DNA of 64,000 bases from Neocallimastix lanati (nom. inval.) (GCA_016946835.1 JACVTC010000006.1:2017001-2081000), one strand, 5' to 3'. Positions 25,500 through 39,125 are shown, counted from the first letter of the stretch. Notes: generated by a model from the letters alone, not told the origin. Numbers and translations: made by a program.

Positions 25500-26400
25500 G
25501 TTAAATTTTTTTGGGAGAATAGTTACGGGATGGTTTCCTACTTAATTTTGCAATCTTGAAATCAAAACACTTTGGTGTTTTGACAATATGTAATTTAAGA
25601 TATTTAGTTATATCATCAATATAATAATGACCAAGTCTTCTATGCCAAAAGCATTTTAGATTGATCATTTATTTCAATAATTTCATTCGATGAAATATTA
25701 TCAATATAGAATTCTGAACCAATTTTATTATTTGAAGTAATACAAATAGTATTATTTTTATTTGCTTTGAAAGTTCCAATGGTGACTGAACGCTTTTTAT
25801 CATTTTTAGATTTTATTGTAAGGAATACTTTGTCTTTTCTTGCTATTTAAGTTGCATTTTAAGCCATTTTTAACAAGTCTTATTCCAGTTAATAGGCTTT
25901 TATTGACATTTTTTGAATAATAGACATTTTCTAACCCCTAACCCCTATCCATTTATACTTCCTTCATAGGTTCCTATTCCATCAAATTCACAGATTGAAT
26001 CGTTTGCACATTTCATTGAAATTTTCTCTTCTTTGAAGTTTGTATGAATTTCCTTTTTGTTGGTGATGTGTTCGGAAGTACCTGTATCATAAGTCCAAGG
26101 AGTTTTATTATTTTGAAGTTTTTCGATTACTGATACTGTATTTTCGGAATGTTCATCTTTGGAGTCATCATCACACAAGAGTTTTTAATCGGATTCTTCA
26201 GCGTTTTTAAATAAATTTGATGCTGTCAAATTCCTTTTCATATAGAGATTTTAATTCATCCAAGGTCATTTCTTCATCAGAGGAATTTTCTTCATATTCT
26301 ACATTAGAAATTGATTTGTTTTTGTCGTTTTTAACACCTTTGACATTGTGTGAAAATTTCTTTTTTGTTGCATGACTAAACTTTTATTTCTTTTATTTTC
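25500..26400 (-). mobile_element. Decayed copia fragment, copy 3 (Gag to pre-integrase only)
   Basis: Minus-strand pieces: an acidic Gag end (about 26370-26200, SSDEEMTLDELKSLYEKEFD), a protease region in 26178-25945 with PWTYDTGTSEHITN in place of the usual WILDSGAS, and a GAG-pre-integrase piece near 25650-25560 reading FWHRRLGHYYIDD after allowance for a frameshift. The rest of Pol is missing. Sequence divergence from the other copies points to a distinct copia family. Confidence 0.7.
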
Positions 26401-26721
26401 TTAAATTTATTTATAATATTATTTATTTATTCATTGATAACTTATATTAAATTAAATTTATTTATATTATTATTTATTTATTCGTTGATATTTATATTAA
26501 ATTTATTTATATTATTATTTATTTATTCGTTAATATTTATATTAAATTAATTTATGAATCCTATTATTTATTATTCTTGTGAATTACATGTTGATTTGTT
26601 TATTTTAGAAAGCTAATATAATTAATTACTATGTATTTTATGTTCTGTATTTTACAAAATTAATATGTATATTTTTTTTTATAAATTTGTTTATAAATAT
26701 AACAATTTGAAGAAACAAATT

Positions 26722-26763
<42 letters not shown>

Positions 26764-26769
26764 TACTTT

Positions 26770-27060
26770 GTTGTGCATTTAAATTGTATTTACACTTATA
26801 TCAGTAAAGTAGACAGACATTCGACAGATAGAGCAATACTGGGCGTTTTGTTCTTATCCATTGGTTTGCTACCTATTCATTTTCCTTGACTTGATACTGA
26901 ATCTCTCTCCATTAGGTCATTACTTTCTTCTTTATCAGTTTCCCAATTTTCTTGAAAAGATTTAATTATTTTCTTTTCGTTTAATCAGTTCATAGAACTG
27001 ATTCACTGGACGGTTTAGGTTAACATCTAAACTATTTCTAAAAATTTTTATGGGAAAAAA
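26770..27060 (-). pseudogene. Unidentified coding remnant
   Basis: Less AT-rich than its surroundings. The minus strand reads protein-like pieces such as ENWETDKEESNDLMERD and SKPMDKNKTPSIALS, broken by a stop. I do not recognise a family. It may be a linker of another copia relative, given the neighbouring remnants, but nothing proves that. Confidence 0.3.
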
Positions 27061-27320
27061 GCATTAAACATATATTTAATATTTAATCTTTTCCCTATTA
27101 GAGAAGAATAACATTGAAATTCATCCCTCTCTAAAAACGTCTCTGATATGTTTAGTAATAAACTCTATTTGATATTTAAAGATTTATCTGAAATTTATTA
27201 ATAAATAAGGTTTATATTATTAATTATTATTTAAGGAAATATTAATAACTTTCATATATGTATTTGGATGCCAAAAATATAACAGAACTATACCAAAACA
27301 GCTATCAAAAATCTCTAAAA

Positions 27321-28556
27321 ATTTCATTTCGCAAAGGTACATTTTTACAGAATTTTAATAAATAGATAAATAAATAGATAAATAAATAATAAAATAAATA
27401 AATAATAAAATATATAAATAATAAAATAAATAAATAATAAAATAAAAAATAATAAAATATATAAATAATAAAATATATAAATAATAAAATATATAAATAA
27501 TAAAATAAATAAATAATAAAATAAAAAATAATAAAATATATAAATAATAAAATATATAAATAATAAAATATATAAATAATAAAATAAATAAATAATAAAA
27601 TAAATAAATAATAAAATAATTTAATAATAAAATAAATAAATAATATATTTATTGTAATATATAAGAAAATAAAATAATAAATTTATAATAGTATAAAAGT
27701 AAATAAAAAAATTTATAAATAATAATTAGATATTTTTAATTTTACTATATTTTTATTTATTGAATAAAAAAAAAATAGAAATAATAACTAATAATTTTAG
27801 AATTATTTTTTCTTTTAGGAGATTATTGAATCAATAAAAAAAAATAATTATAATACTAATACTAAAATTTAATAATAAATATTAATTATTTAATAATTAA
27901 AAAATAAAATTTTTATATTTTTAAAGAATTAAATATTAAAAAAATGAAATAATTTTAAAACGGTTTTTTATATAACTGTATATTAAAATAACTTTTTTTT
28001 TTTTTTTTTTTTATTTTTTTTATAATAGATTATATATAAATATCTCTTTTATTAATAATATTTATTAATATTTATTAAATATTAAAATATTTTTATTAAA
28101 GTTTAAGATTTTATAAAATACTGTACAAGAAATTTAAAAAGGTATAAAAATGATCAATTCATTATTTAAATATTATTTTTTAATTTTAATAATTATATCT
28201 TAAATTATTATCCTTTACATCTTTCAAATTATTAATACTTATTTATATATATATATGTATATATAAAATTATTATTAATTATATATATATTTTGAAAAAT
28301 TATAAAAACGTTTGAAACGTGTAATAAAAATATTTTATTTTTTAATTCTTATATTTTAATGAATATTTATTATTAAATATATATAATTTATTATATATAT
28401 ACATATATTATTTTTAAAAAAAAATTATTTTTTAATTTGTTTATTTATAATATTTTTATTTATTTATTTTTATTTATTTAGTTATTTATTTAAATTATCT
28501 ATATTATTTATTTGTTTTACTATTAATTAATTTATTTATTAATTAAAAGAAAGACA
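27321..28556 (+). mobile_element. MITE-like repeat, truncated copy
   Basis: Starts with ATTTCATTTCGCAAAGG and an AATAAATAATAAA microsatellite. It then shares a core with 56749-57792: an ATACTGTACAAG/ATACTGCGCAAG segment followed by AGGTRTAAAAATGATCAATT, CCTTTACATCTTT, and a TTTATTTAGTTATTTATTTAAATTAT segment near the end. The right terminal repeat is missing. Confidence 0.6.
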
Positions 28557-28829
28557 ATTCTTTTTTTTTTTTTTTTTTAATTCTCCTTGACTTTTGATGG
28601 CCTTGCCTTCCCACTTCATGACTGACATTAGAGAGAACTATATATATATATATATATTTTTATTTTTTTGTGAAGCTTACTCTCGTTCTTAAAAAAGATT
28701 CTCAACATAAACTATAGGGATTTCTTAATCCTTAATCCTCTCTTGATATTCCAACATTCCAAGTAAACCAAACCTTAGTGTTCTTTACTCCACTCTGAAT
28801 TTTTTTTTAATTACTGATTTTCTTACTTA

Positions 28830-29515
28830 CATATTTTTATTTTATTTTATTTTATTTTATTTTATTTTATTCAATCTGTACTTTCTTATTTAATATTCTA
28901 CTTTTTATTTTATTTTATTTTATTTTATTTTATTTTATTCAATCTGTACTTTCTTATTTAATATTCTACTTTTTATTTTATTTTATTTTATTTTATTTTA
29001 TTTTATTTTATTTTATTTTATTTTATTTTATTTTATTCAATCTGTACTTTAATAATATTTATATTCTACTATATATTTTATTTTATTTTATTTTATTCAA
29101 TCTGTACTTATATTTATATTCTACTATTTATTTTATTTTATTTTATTTTATTTTATTTTATTCAATCTGTACTTATATTTATATTCTACTATTTATTTTA
29201 TTTTATTTTATTTTATTTTATTTTATTTTATTTTATTTTATTTTATTTTATTCAATCTGTACTTTAATAATATTTATATTCTACTATATATTTTATTTTA
29301 TTTTATTTTATTTTATTTTATTCAATCTGTACTTTAATAATATTTATATTCTACTATTTATTTTATTTTATTTTATTTTATTTTATTTTATTCAATCTGT
29401 ACTTTAATAATATTTATATTCTACTATTTATTTTATTTTATTTTTTTTATTTTATTTTATTTTATTTTATTTTATTTCATTTTATTTTATTTTATTTTAT
29501 TTTATTTATTTTTTT
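28830..29515. repeat. Array of (TTTTA)n blocks alternating with a conserved spacer
   Basis: About eight copies of a spacer, TTCAATCTGTACTT followed by an AATATTTATATTCTACTA-like part, are separated by (TTTTA)n blocks of variable length. The spacer has two forms: an early TTTCTTATTTAATATTCTAC version and a later TAATAATATTTATATTCTAC version. This is a compound minisatellite, not a CRISPR array: the conserved unit is constant and the variable part is a microsatellite. Confidence 0.85.
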
Positions 29516-29639
29516 TTTTTTTTTTGATAAAAATCGGGTATTTTTTTTTAAAAAATAAAAAATAATAATAATAATAATAATATTGAAAATTTTTTAATAT
29601 AATATAATAAAATAATAAATAATTGAATAATTAAATTAT

Positions 29640-30062
29640 AAATAAATAAATAATTAAATAATAAATAATAAATAATAAATAATAAATAATAAATAATAAA
29701 TAATAAATAATAAATAATAAATAATAAATAATAAATAATAAATAATAAATAATAAATAATAAATAATAAATAATAAATAATAAATAATAAATAATAAATA
29801 ATAAATAATTAAATAATAAATAATAAATAATAAATAATAAATAATAAATATTAAATAATAAATAATAAATAATTAAATAATAAATAATTAAATAATAAAT
29901 AATAAATAATAAATAATAAATAATAAATAATAAATAATAAATAATAAATAATAAATAATAAATAATAAATAATAAATAATTAAATAATTAAATAATAAAT
30001 AATAAATAATAAATAATAAATAATAAATAATAAATAATAAATAATAAATAATAAATAATTAA
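29640..30062. repeat. (AATAAAT)n heptamer-type array
   Basis: About 420 bases of AATAAATAATAAAT-type units, sometimes broken by an extra TAA. No gene. Confidence 0.9.
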
Positions 30063-30797
30063 ATTATTAAAACACACAAAAAAAAAAATTTTTTTATATT
30101 TTAATTAAAAATTTTTATTATTATATTATTTTAAACTATTATTATTAATTTTATTATTATTATTTTAAAATGGAAATTAAATCATTTACTGAATACATTC
30201 AAAAAAAAAAAAAAAACAAAAAATAAAATTTTTTTCCCAAATTTAAATATATTTTCCCAAATTTTATAAAAATAAAAAATTTGTAGGTGACACTAATGGC
30301 AACAAGATTCTTTTGACCACAACAAAAATTTAAAGATTAGATAAAGTCAAATTCAAAATGGAAATTAAATAATTAACTATTTACTTCCAATATTCAATTG
30401 TATTTATTTTTATTAATAAGAATAATAAAATTTTTTTGTTAATGAGTTTATATATATATGAGAAAAAAATATATCAACAATTAAAAAATAAATTATTACT
30501 ACTAAAAAGAATTACTTTTTGATTAAGGTCCCCTTTAGAAATAAACTTTTTTTGTATACTTTATTTATTTATTATTATGAATTATCTAGCACTCTGAGTT
30601 GTTGAATTATTTTTCTACTATCCATACTTTATATTAATTTTAATTTTTATATTTTAATTTTTTTTTTTTTAAAAAAGTTATGATGTTTACTAATAAAGTT
30701 TAAAACATCAATAATAATAAATTGTCATTAAACCATCATTTGAATTATTCCACATAAATAATAATAATAATAAAAAATAAGAAATCCCATAATAAAA

Positions 30798-31085
30798 ATT
30801 ATAATAATAACCCAAAATATAATATTTAAGATTTGATTAAATTTATATTTTTTTCATAAATATATTAAATATAAATTAAAATTATTTCTTTTTCTTAAAA
30901 ATAAAATTTTAATTTATATTTAATTTATATAAATAATGATTAATAATAACCCAAAATATAATATTTAAGATTTGATTAAATTTATATTTTTTTTCATAAA
31001 TATATTAAATATAAATTAAAATTATTTTTTTTTCTTAAAAATAAAATTTTAATTTATATTTAATTTATATAAATAATGATTAATA
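30798..31085. repeat. Two tandem copies of a ~143-base AT-rich unit
   Basis: The segment starting TAATAATAACCCAAAATATA and ending at AAATAATGAT occurs twice back to back (about 30798-30941 and 30942-31085) with very few differences. Sequence from 30066 to 31266 is otherwise empty AT-rich spacer. Confidence 0.75.
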
Positions 31086-31266
31086 TAATTAAAAAAAATA
31101 AAAAAAAATTTTTTTTTATTTATTTAAATTTATATTTTAATTTTTCTTTTCTTTTCTTTTTTCTTTGTTTTATTTTTAATATAAATAGAATGAATACCAT
31201 TAATAATATTTTTTTACCTTTTTATATCATTTATTATTAATATTTATTATTAATATTATTATTATT

Positions 31267-31477
31267 ATAATTAGAATTGCCACCTATAGTTGGTTCTGCT
31301 TTCCCTCGAGGATCGCGTAGGGTGCTTCTATATGGAGTTTCTTTGCTTATGGGGAGTTGAGAGCGCCGACGCCGTTCTGGTATGGCAGTTAATCATACAC
31401 CCATATTACTATATGGGGAAGACCAATGTCTTCAGTCTATAAAAAAAAAAAAAAAAAAAAAATAATTAGAATTGCCA
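31267..31477 (+). mobile_element. A-tailed GC-rich retroposed island with 16-base target duplication
   Basis: The insert (31283-31440) is about half G+C in a region of almost pure A/T. It is followed by about 21 A and flanked by ATAATTAGAATTGCCA on both sides (31267-31282 and 31462-31477). That is the mark of LINE-type target-primed reverse transcription of a short RNA. The insert can form two hairpins near its 3' end: CCCATAT/ATATGGG (31400-31417) and GAAGAC/GTCTTC (31418-31433). I do not recognise the RNA; it is not an obvious tRNA, 5S or U-snRNA. A SINE or a retroposed structural RNA are both possible. Confidence 0.75.
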
Positions 31478-31794
31478 TTTAATATATGTATATACATAAA
31501 AAGATAATATATAAAAGGTTTTTTTTTATAATATATTTTAATATAAAGTTTAAAAAAAATGAAAAAATAAAATAAAATATATATATAATATTTAATATTC
31601 TAAAAAAAAAAAAAATAATAATAATTAACAAAATAGTAAAAAATTGTAAAAAATAATAAAAAATAATAAAAAATAATAAAATATAAATATATATAAATAT
31701 AAATATAATATATATAAATATATAAATATATACAATATTTTAAAATGATGACTTTTTTCAAGGAACAAAACGTGTTTGTAATATTATGACTAAT

Positions 31795-31826
<32 letters not shown>

Positions 31827-32095
31827 TAGAAAAAATGAAAAATAAAGACATAAATTAACCATAAATACTATTTAAATAATATCCGTTACATATTTTATAC
31901 AAATATATTAATATTAAAAATGGAAAAAAAGTAATGGAAAAAAAAAAAAAAAAGGAATATTATTTTTCATTATTTATTTATTTTTATTCTATTAAATTTT
32001 TTATTTTTTTTATTTTTTTTTTTTTTTTTTTATTTTTATATACATATTATATATATTTATTTCTATATTCTTTTTATTAATGTTGAATCTTCAAA

Positions 32096-32322
32096 AAAAG
32101 AAAAGAAAAAATTATTAATAATTTTTAATTCTTTTATTATTATTATTATTATTATTATTATAATTAAGTTTTTTTTTTTACTATACAATTAATTATTTCT
32201 AAATGTATATAAACATACATATAAATATAATATAAATTAATATTTTTTTCTATATATATTTAACAAAATTAAATTTTTTACTTAAAAAAAGAAAAGAAAA
32301 AATTATTAATAATTTTTAATTC

Positions 32323-32362
<40 letters not shown>

Positions 32363-32478
32363 ATTAAGTTTTTTTTTTTACTATACAATTAATTATTTCT
32401 AAATGTATATAAACATACATATAAATATAATATAAATTAATATTTTTTTCTATATGTATATATTTAACAAAATTAAAT
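32096..32478. repeat. Two tandem copies of a ~190-base unit downstream of the 7TM gene
   Basis: A segment from AAAAGAAAAGAAAAAATTAT through (ATT)n to ACTATACAATTAATTATTTC and the following ATATAAA run occurs at about 32096-32278 and 32284-32478. The copies differ mainly in the length of the (ATT)n tract. The preceding 31478-32095 is empty AT-rich sequence. Confidence 0.75.
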
Positions 32479-32606
32479 TTTTTACTTCTTTTTTTTTTTT
32501 TTTTTTTAATAACAATTCTATTATTATTTTTAAATATTACAAAATTTTTCAAATATTTCAAATTATTTATACAATCCTTGAAGGTAAAACGATATATTAT
32601 TTTAAA

Positions 32607-32643
<37 letters not shown>

Positions 32644-32650
32644 TTTCTAT

Positions 32651-34152
32651 TTATTCCCATGGGTTGCTTTTAATTTTATAGTTACTATTATTATTAATAT
32701 TATTATAATTATAATTATAATTATAATTATTGGTATTACCATTACCCATCAAATTTAAGTAATAATTTGATTTAGGATTATTATTAGTATAATTTGGATT
32801 ATTCATATTTGTATTTCCTATATTAAAAGTGTTTTCAATCTCCATAGTATCATTTCTTAACGTATCACTAGTCGTAGTACTTATTTGTTGCTTTGATAGA
32901 CTTAAGTAAGGTTTATTGTAACTTGAATTGTTACCACCACTATAATTATTACTGCGACTATTACTATTTGAATTTGTGACTGAGGACTCATTTCTATAAC
33001 GAGTTAATAAGATTTGATCAATAAAAATCATATAATATTGAACACTAGTGACCATCTTTCTTGTTTCATCAAAATCAAAATTCAATCCATGCATATTCTC
33101 ATGATTTTCAAAATAATACTTTGCAATATAGGTAAACGAAATGATAGGTAAGAAGATGGCACTTACAAAAGCTGAAATTAACATTCTATATTCGGAAAGA
33201 CTCTTAAATTTTTTCAAGAATCCCATTCTATATTGATCTTTATGGAACATAGCCCTCTTTAAAACAATATAGACGGCAACATCATAAAAGAATGAAGTGT
33301 AAATAATGACCAATTGAATTATAAAATAATTAGAATAAAATACGTCCATTTTTTTATTATCTAAAGCACCATCTTTATTATATAAACGACCAGCACTAAG
33401 ACTGAGATGTAATATAATTAAAGCAACTTTAGAAAAATTGAAAATGGCGCAAGTAATATATACAATCCAAATGGATTTATTGTTTCTAACAACCGCATGA
33501 GTACGAAGTAATGGATACCAATCACCAATGATTTCTCCAACATACCATAGAATACTACAAACTTGACGAGTTAATAACCATTTTAATGGATGCATTTCAT
33601 TAGTTTTACATCTACTTTTAAGAATAACGTCACCTTCATATAAAATTTCATTAGTATAGTAAAATCTGAATAGCTCACCTAATTTATCGATTACATTACC
33701 TAATGACCTTTATTTAAAAAAAAAAAAAAAAATTGTTAAATTTAATATAGGATCTAATGATTAATAATTTAGGAATAAACTATTGATAAGAACTTCATTT
33801 AAAATAGTTATTAAAAATAAATATTATTCAAAAAAAATTTTTTTTTTTTTTACCTTAATAAAAAGTGATATAAAATGAGTCTCATAATTGGTTTTCTAAA
33901 GTTAAATTTATGTATAACAAAGACAAGTATCGTCCAAAAAAAATACATAAAAGTAAATGGTCTTTGTAAAGCATATATTACAATTCTTATATCTTCTATT
34001 TTATTATTATAAATATCTATTTTACTAAGACCACTGGCATATTGTTCATAACATGTATAATTTGTTCCTTTACTACTTAACCATTGAAAATAACCTGCCT
34101 TTGCCCCATTTTCTATAAAATCACTTTTACTTAGATATGAAGATTTATCCAT
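32651..34152 (-). CDS. Predicted seven-helix membrane protein, paralogue A
   Basis: Exons 34152-33854 and 33707-32651 join in phase 2 (donor AAG|GTAAAA, acceptor AAATAAAG) to give 451 residues. An extracellular-like N-terminus carries GYFQWLSSKGTNYTCYEQYA. Hydrophobic segments follow: RPFTFMYFFWTILVFVIHKF, PIMRLILYHFLLR, the region around MHPLKWLLTRQVCSILWYV, IWIVYITCAIFNFSKVALII, the segment ending YDVAVYIVLKR, SAFVSAIFLPIISFTYIAKY, and SVQYYMIFIDQILL. That makes about seven. A Ser/Asn-rich tail of about 115 residues follows. No charged catalytic motif is visible, so a receptor-like role is the natural guess, but I cannot name the family. It is 451 residues against 450 in its paralogue at 51850-53357, with the intron at the same place. 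Confidence 0.8.
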
Positions 34153-36696
34153 TGCAGATAATTTAATTTAATAATAAAATTAAATTCTATGAATACTAAT
34201 TCTTTTTTTCTTTCCTTTTTTTTTCTTTATTTTATTTTTTTATCTTTTTTAATTTATTTTTTTTATCTTTATTTTATTTTTACTATATTTTTTCAACCTT
34301 CCTATATTTAATTTTAAATAATTGAATTTATAACAATATATTAAATTCAATACATTATATTTTTATTTAAAATTATTATTATATAACAATAATTTTTTAA
34401 AAAAAAAATTTTACTTTAATTTATTTTTTTTATATTTTTTTTATTAAGTTTATAAATAAAAATAATTAAAAAGAAAAAAAAATAAACGAGTATTTTATGA
34501 TATATTATAAATACATAAAATAAAAAGAAATAACAAGAAAAGAGAATTTTATGATATTTTATATATTTTTTGGTAATATTAAGTTTTTTAAATAAATGTG
34601 GATAATTATGACTTTTTTTTTTTTTTTTTTAATTTATAGTATTATTTTTAGTATTGTATTATTCATATTAATATATATTAGCATATTATTAATATTAATA
34701 TATATTAGTATTATTAATGTTATTATAATAATCTTTTGAATTTTAATTAATTCTTATTAAAGTATTTAGAACAATAGAATAATTTAACTCTTTTTATAAA
34801 AAAAATATATATATATATAAATAAAAATATTTGATAATTAAAAAGATATATATTTTTTTTAATTATTATTTATATAATTTATATATATATTTATTAATAT
34901 ATAAATATATTTTTTTTTCTTTCAAAAGGAGATGATCATTCTATTATTAATGTATTCATCTAAAAATTCATTTAACTCTAATAAATAATAAAGTTTAAAT
35001 AACTAAAACATAAAATAAAATAATAAAATAAGTAATAAATGAAATAATAATAAAATAATAATAAATAAAATAATAATAAATAAAATAATGAAATATTAAT
35101 AAAATGAAATAATTAAATATTGAAATAATGAAATAATAAAATAAAAATAATAAATGAAATAATAAATGAAATTGCATATTTTTATGGAGATTTTTTAATT
35201 AAATTTATTAATATTATAAGACTATTAATAAATAAAATTCATTTTTTTCTTAATTTATTGATATATGCTTAATTAATTAATTAATAAATAGATCAATAAA
35301 AAGCACTTTTAAATTTTTGTATACAAAATAAAAAAAATAATATATTTCTATATATATATCCTATACATTAATATAATAAATAAGAATATTAAAGATTTAA
35401 AATATATAAAAAACCTTAAATACTTTGAAAAAAAGAGTTTTTAATTTATTTTTAATTTTAATTCATATTACTACCATATATGGTATAAATTGTAATAATT
35501 ATTTTAAAATAAAATAAATACTCTCAATACTCTCAAATTTTTGGTAGTTTTTTTTTTTTTTCATGATATTATGTAGAATATTTTGAATTAATATTTAAAA
35601 GATGACTGACAGTAGAGTAGAGTTGATGTGAATTTTTTTTTATAATTCCTTATTGTATGATTAAAAGTATAATCTTAAAAGATTAACATAATAATTATAT
35701 TTATATAAAAATAATATATATTTGAAAAAAAAAATTAAAATATATTCATAATAATACTGAGTAAAAGACTTCAACAAAAATAATACTTATTAAAAATATT
35801 ATATAAAAAAATAATAATAAAAATTATTATTATTATGAAAAATTCATTTAATAATAATATTATCATTATAAAAAAAACGAAATAATAATAATATTATGCG
35901 GCTAAATCATAATTTTACTATTTTAAAAATTAATAATGTAATGAAGAACAAAAAAAAAAAAAATAAAATAAAATAAAATAAAATAAAATAAAATAAAAGG
36001 AATAATTATTACTTTAATTCGTTAAAATATAATTATAAATTATATTAATAATGATTGTTTAATGAATTAAAAGTAATATTTTTAACATTATCTTAATATA
36101 AAAATAAATATTATATAAAACTTTTAATATTTAATAATTAATATCTATATTTTAATAATTATTAATATTTAACATATTAATATGATAAATATAATTTATA
36201 ATTAATTAATATCTTCCTATAAAAAAAATATATATATATGAAATTTTTTTTTATTTATAAAAAATGTGGTGTAAAAAAAAGCATAAAAAAATCATAAAAA
36301 AATAATTATATAGAAATATATTAAGATTATCTTTTTTAATATTTTTTAATCATTAAACAATACAATATGGATAATGAAAAATTTAAACTAAATTTAAATA
36401 TTATAAATATCAAGGTATATTTTTTAATTGTTATTAATTGCTATTAATAATTATTTAATATTATTTATTAATTAGTAAATAATTAATAATTATTTTAATA
36501 ATATTATTTTTAATGAATTATAAAGTATTATCTTTACCATTTTCTTTAATAATTATACTGAATATAAATAAATAAAAAAAATAAAACGTTTTAATATAAA
36601 ATATTAAATTTATTTTAATAATTATTATTAATTTGATAATTTTAATTTGGTATTAATTCATCTTTTCAAAAGCAAAAAGGAATTAATTCATCTTCT

Positions 36697-36739
<43 letters not shown>

Positions 36740-37738
36740 ACATAAAATAAGAAAAAAATTTTATATATTAAAAAAGTAGTTAAAAAAATAATTATTCATA
36801 AAGTATATATAAATGATTAGTTATTAAAAATTAGGTGAAAGATAGAATTAAGATAAAAATTATATAATAATAAATTTTGCTGGAAGGAAATAATGAAAGA
36901 TGTTAACTAAATCAAAATTAAGATATTTTTTAATATCATGCTTTTATTATTTATTATTTATTATTCAATTATTTCTTATTCAATTATTATTTAATTATTT
37001 ATTATTTAATTATTTATTATTTATTTATTTATTATTTATTATTTATTATTTATTATTTATTATTTATTTATTTATTATTTATTTAATTATTATTTATTTA
37101 TTTATTATTTATTTATTTATTATTTATTTATTTATTATTTATTTATTTATTATTTATTTATTTATTATTTATTTATTTATTATTTATTTATTTATTATTT
37201 ATTTATTATTTATTATTTACTATTTATTTATTTATTATTTATTTATTTATTTATTTATTTATTACTTAGTATTATTTATATTATTTATTAATATAACATT
37301 ATAGTTTTTTTTTTTTTTTAATATAAATTTAATATATTATTCCGTATTATTTATAGTTATTAATCTAAATTTAACAAGAAATATATTAAATATAAATGAA
37401 AAAAAAAATTTTATAAGTTTTAAAAATTATAAATTTCTTGGAAATTTATAATATTTGAAGCATTTTTTAATTTTATAATTTTTATTTATTTCATGAATTT
37501 TTTTTTTTAATATTTTATTCATTCATTTACTTTTAATTAGTTATTTATATATTACTTAGATATTTATTTATTTATATTTTTAATTAAACTTTGATAAAAT
37601 AATATTTTATAGAGATCAAAAAATGGATTCGTAGCTACTAATATTAAATAGTTTACATCAATTTTTTTTTTTTTTTTTTTTTTTTTGAATTTTAATAATC
37701 TTTCATTTTATACGAAAAGTTCAATTTAAATTGAAATT

Positions 37739-37778
<40 letters not shown>

Positions 37779-38130
37779 AAAAATTATATATAAAATATGT
37801 GAAATATATATTTATTTATATATATATATAATTATAAATTTATGAAATATATATATTCCTTTTTTTTTTTAGAAATAAAAAAAAAAAAAGGGATAATTAT
37901 ACATAATATTAAATAATTTTTAAATTTATTATTATTCAGCTAATTTTTATATTTTATTTATAAGAAATAGGAGCTATTTTCAAAAACGGTTATAATTTTG
38001 GTTATTCTCATTTATGTGAAATAAATTTTAAAGAAAAGAAATAATATTATGCTTCCTTTAAACAAGTTTTTAAAAGTGTCGTATATGATATTAAATAGTA
38101 TTAAATTTTATATTTATTTATCATATTTAT
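34153..38130. other. Gene-free AT-rich stretch with microsatellites
   Basis: No gene seen. It holds AAATAATAAA-type runs (34990-35175), an AAAATAAAAT run (35958-35998), a long A tract (36698-36737) and a large TTATTTATTTATTA-type array (about 36945-37290) whose long open frame is pure repeat. Confidence 0.6.
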
Positions 38131-38158
38131 ATTGTTAGATATTAATTTAGAGATGAAT

Positions 38159-39125
38159 AATATTAATAAGATGATAATAATTGATAATTATTAAGGTTTG
38201 AGATCAACAACCTCTAATAAATATTTAAATTAAAAATTTGGTATAATTTTATGTCATCTTTAGTAACATTTCTGTTTTTTATGAAATGATATAAAATAAA
38301 AATAAAAATCTTAATTATTAATAAATTGTTTCGTTAAATCATTATAAAAAAATAAAATAATAATTCATTAATTAATCATGGATTTATAGTGCGATTGATA
38401 TAAAACAAATATGTGTAGTAACATATTTGTATATTTAATAATTATTATTTGAAAACTATTATTTTATTCTATTTTATTTTATTTCAATATGTATTATTAT
38501 AATTATAATAATTATAATACTTTAATTCATATAAAATTTATATAGTTCTGTATATTAGAATATATAATTAATAGATTACCTATTTCTTATAAATAGATTA
38601 AATTATTTAAACTAGAAATAGAGGACTTTCTTGTAAGTTTTAAGAATTAGAATTATTATTTTAATTGTAATTGTACGAATATTTTATTTTTATTATTAAT
38701 TTTTACTAAACAACAATTTTTTAAAAAAAAAACTCACTACACATAAATGTCCCGCATCATGATTAGTGTAACGTGATATAATTTAGATTTATGTAATATC
38801 ATAAATTCTATACAAACATATGAAAATTAAGTTAAACATTAAATTTAAAAAGATAAATTTTATGTTAAGGTAAATTAAGTAAATAATTTATAAATTTATT
38901 TTAAATTATTAATATTCATAATATTAGTACAATGAATAAATTTATTTAAAGTTACTAATATTTATAATATTAATTAGATGATACTAATTGATAATTATTA
39001 AGGTTTGAGATCAACAACCTCGTTTAATATTATTAAACTTTTACATGAATCTAAATCTACTGATAAAATGATTTAAATTTAAAATTGGGCATAATATTGT
39101 TATCATTATCATCTTTAGTATCATC
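38159..39125. repeat. Pair of dispersed direct repeats around GGTTTGAGATCAACAACCTC
   Basis: Blocks at about 38159-38275 and 38966-39125 share TTGATAATTATTAAGG, then GTTTGAGATCAACAACCTC, then a diverged TTTAAATTAAAAATTTGG / TATCATCTTTAGTA portion. The second copy has about 50 extra bases in the middle. GGTT and AACC within the core can pair. They are about 810 bases apart and could be edges of a decayed mobile element. Confidence 0.5.

Noticed and set aside
28830-29515. CRISPR-like alternation of repeat and spacer
   Set aside because: The variable parts are all (TTTTA)n of different length, the constant unit is not palindromic, and the genome is eukaryotic.
36900-37304. 134-codon frame rich in Ile, Tyr, Leu and Phe
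   Set aside because: Entirely made of TTATTTATTTATTA-type microsatellite.
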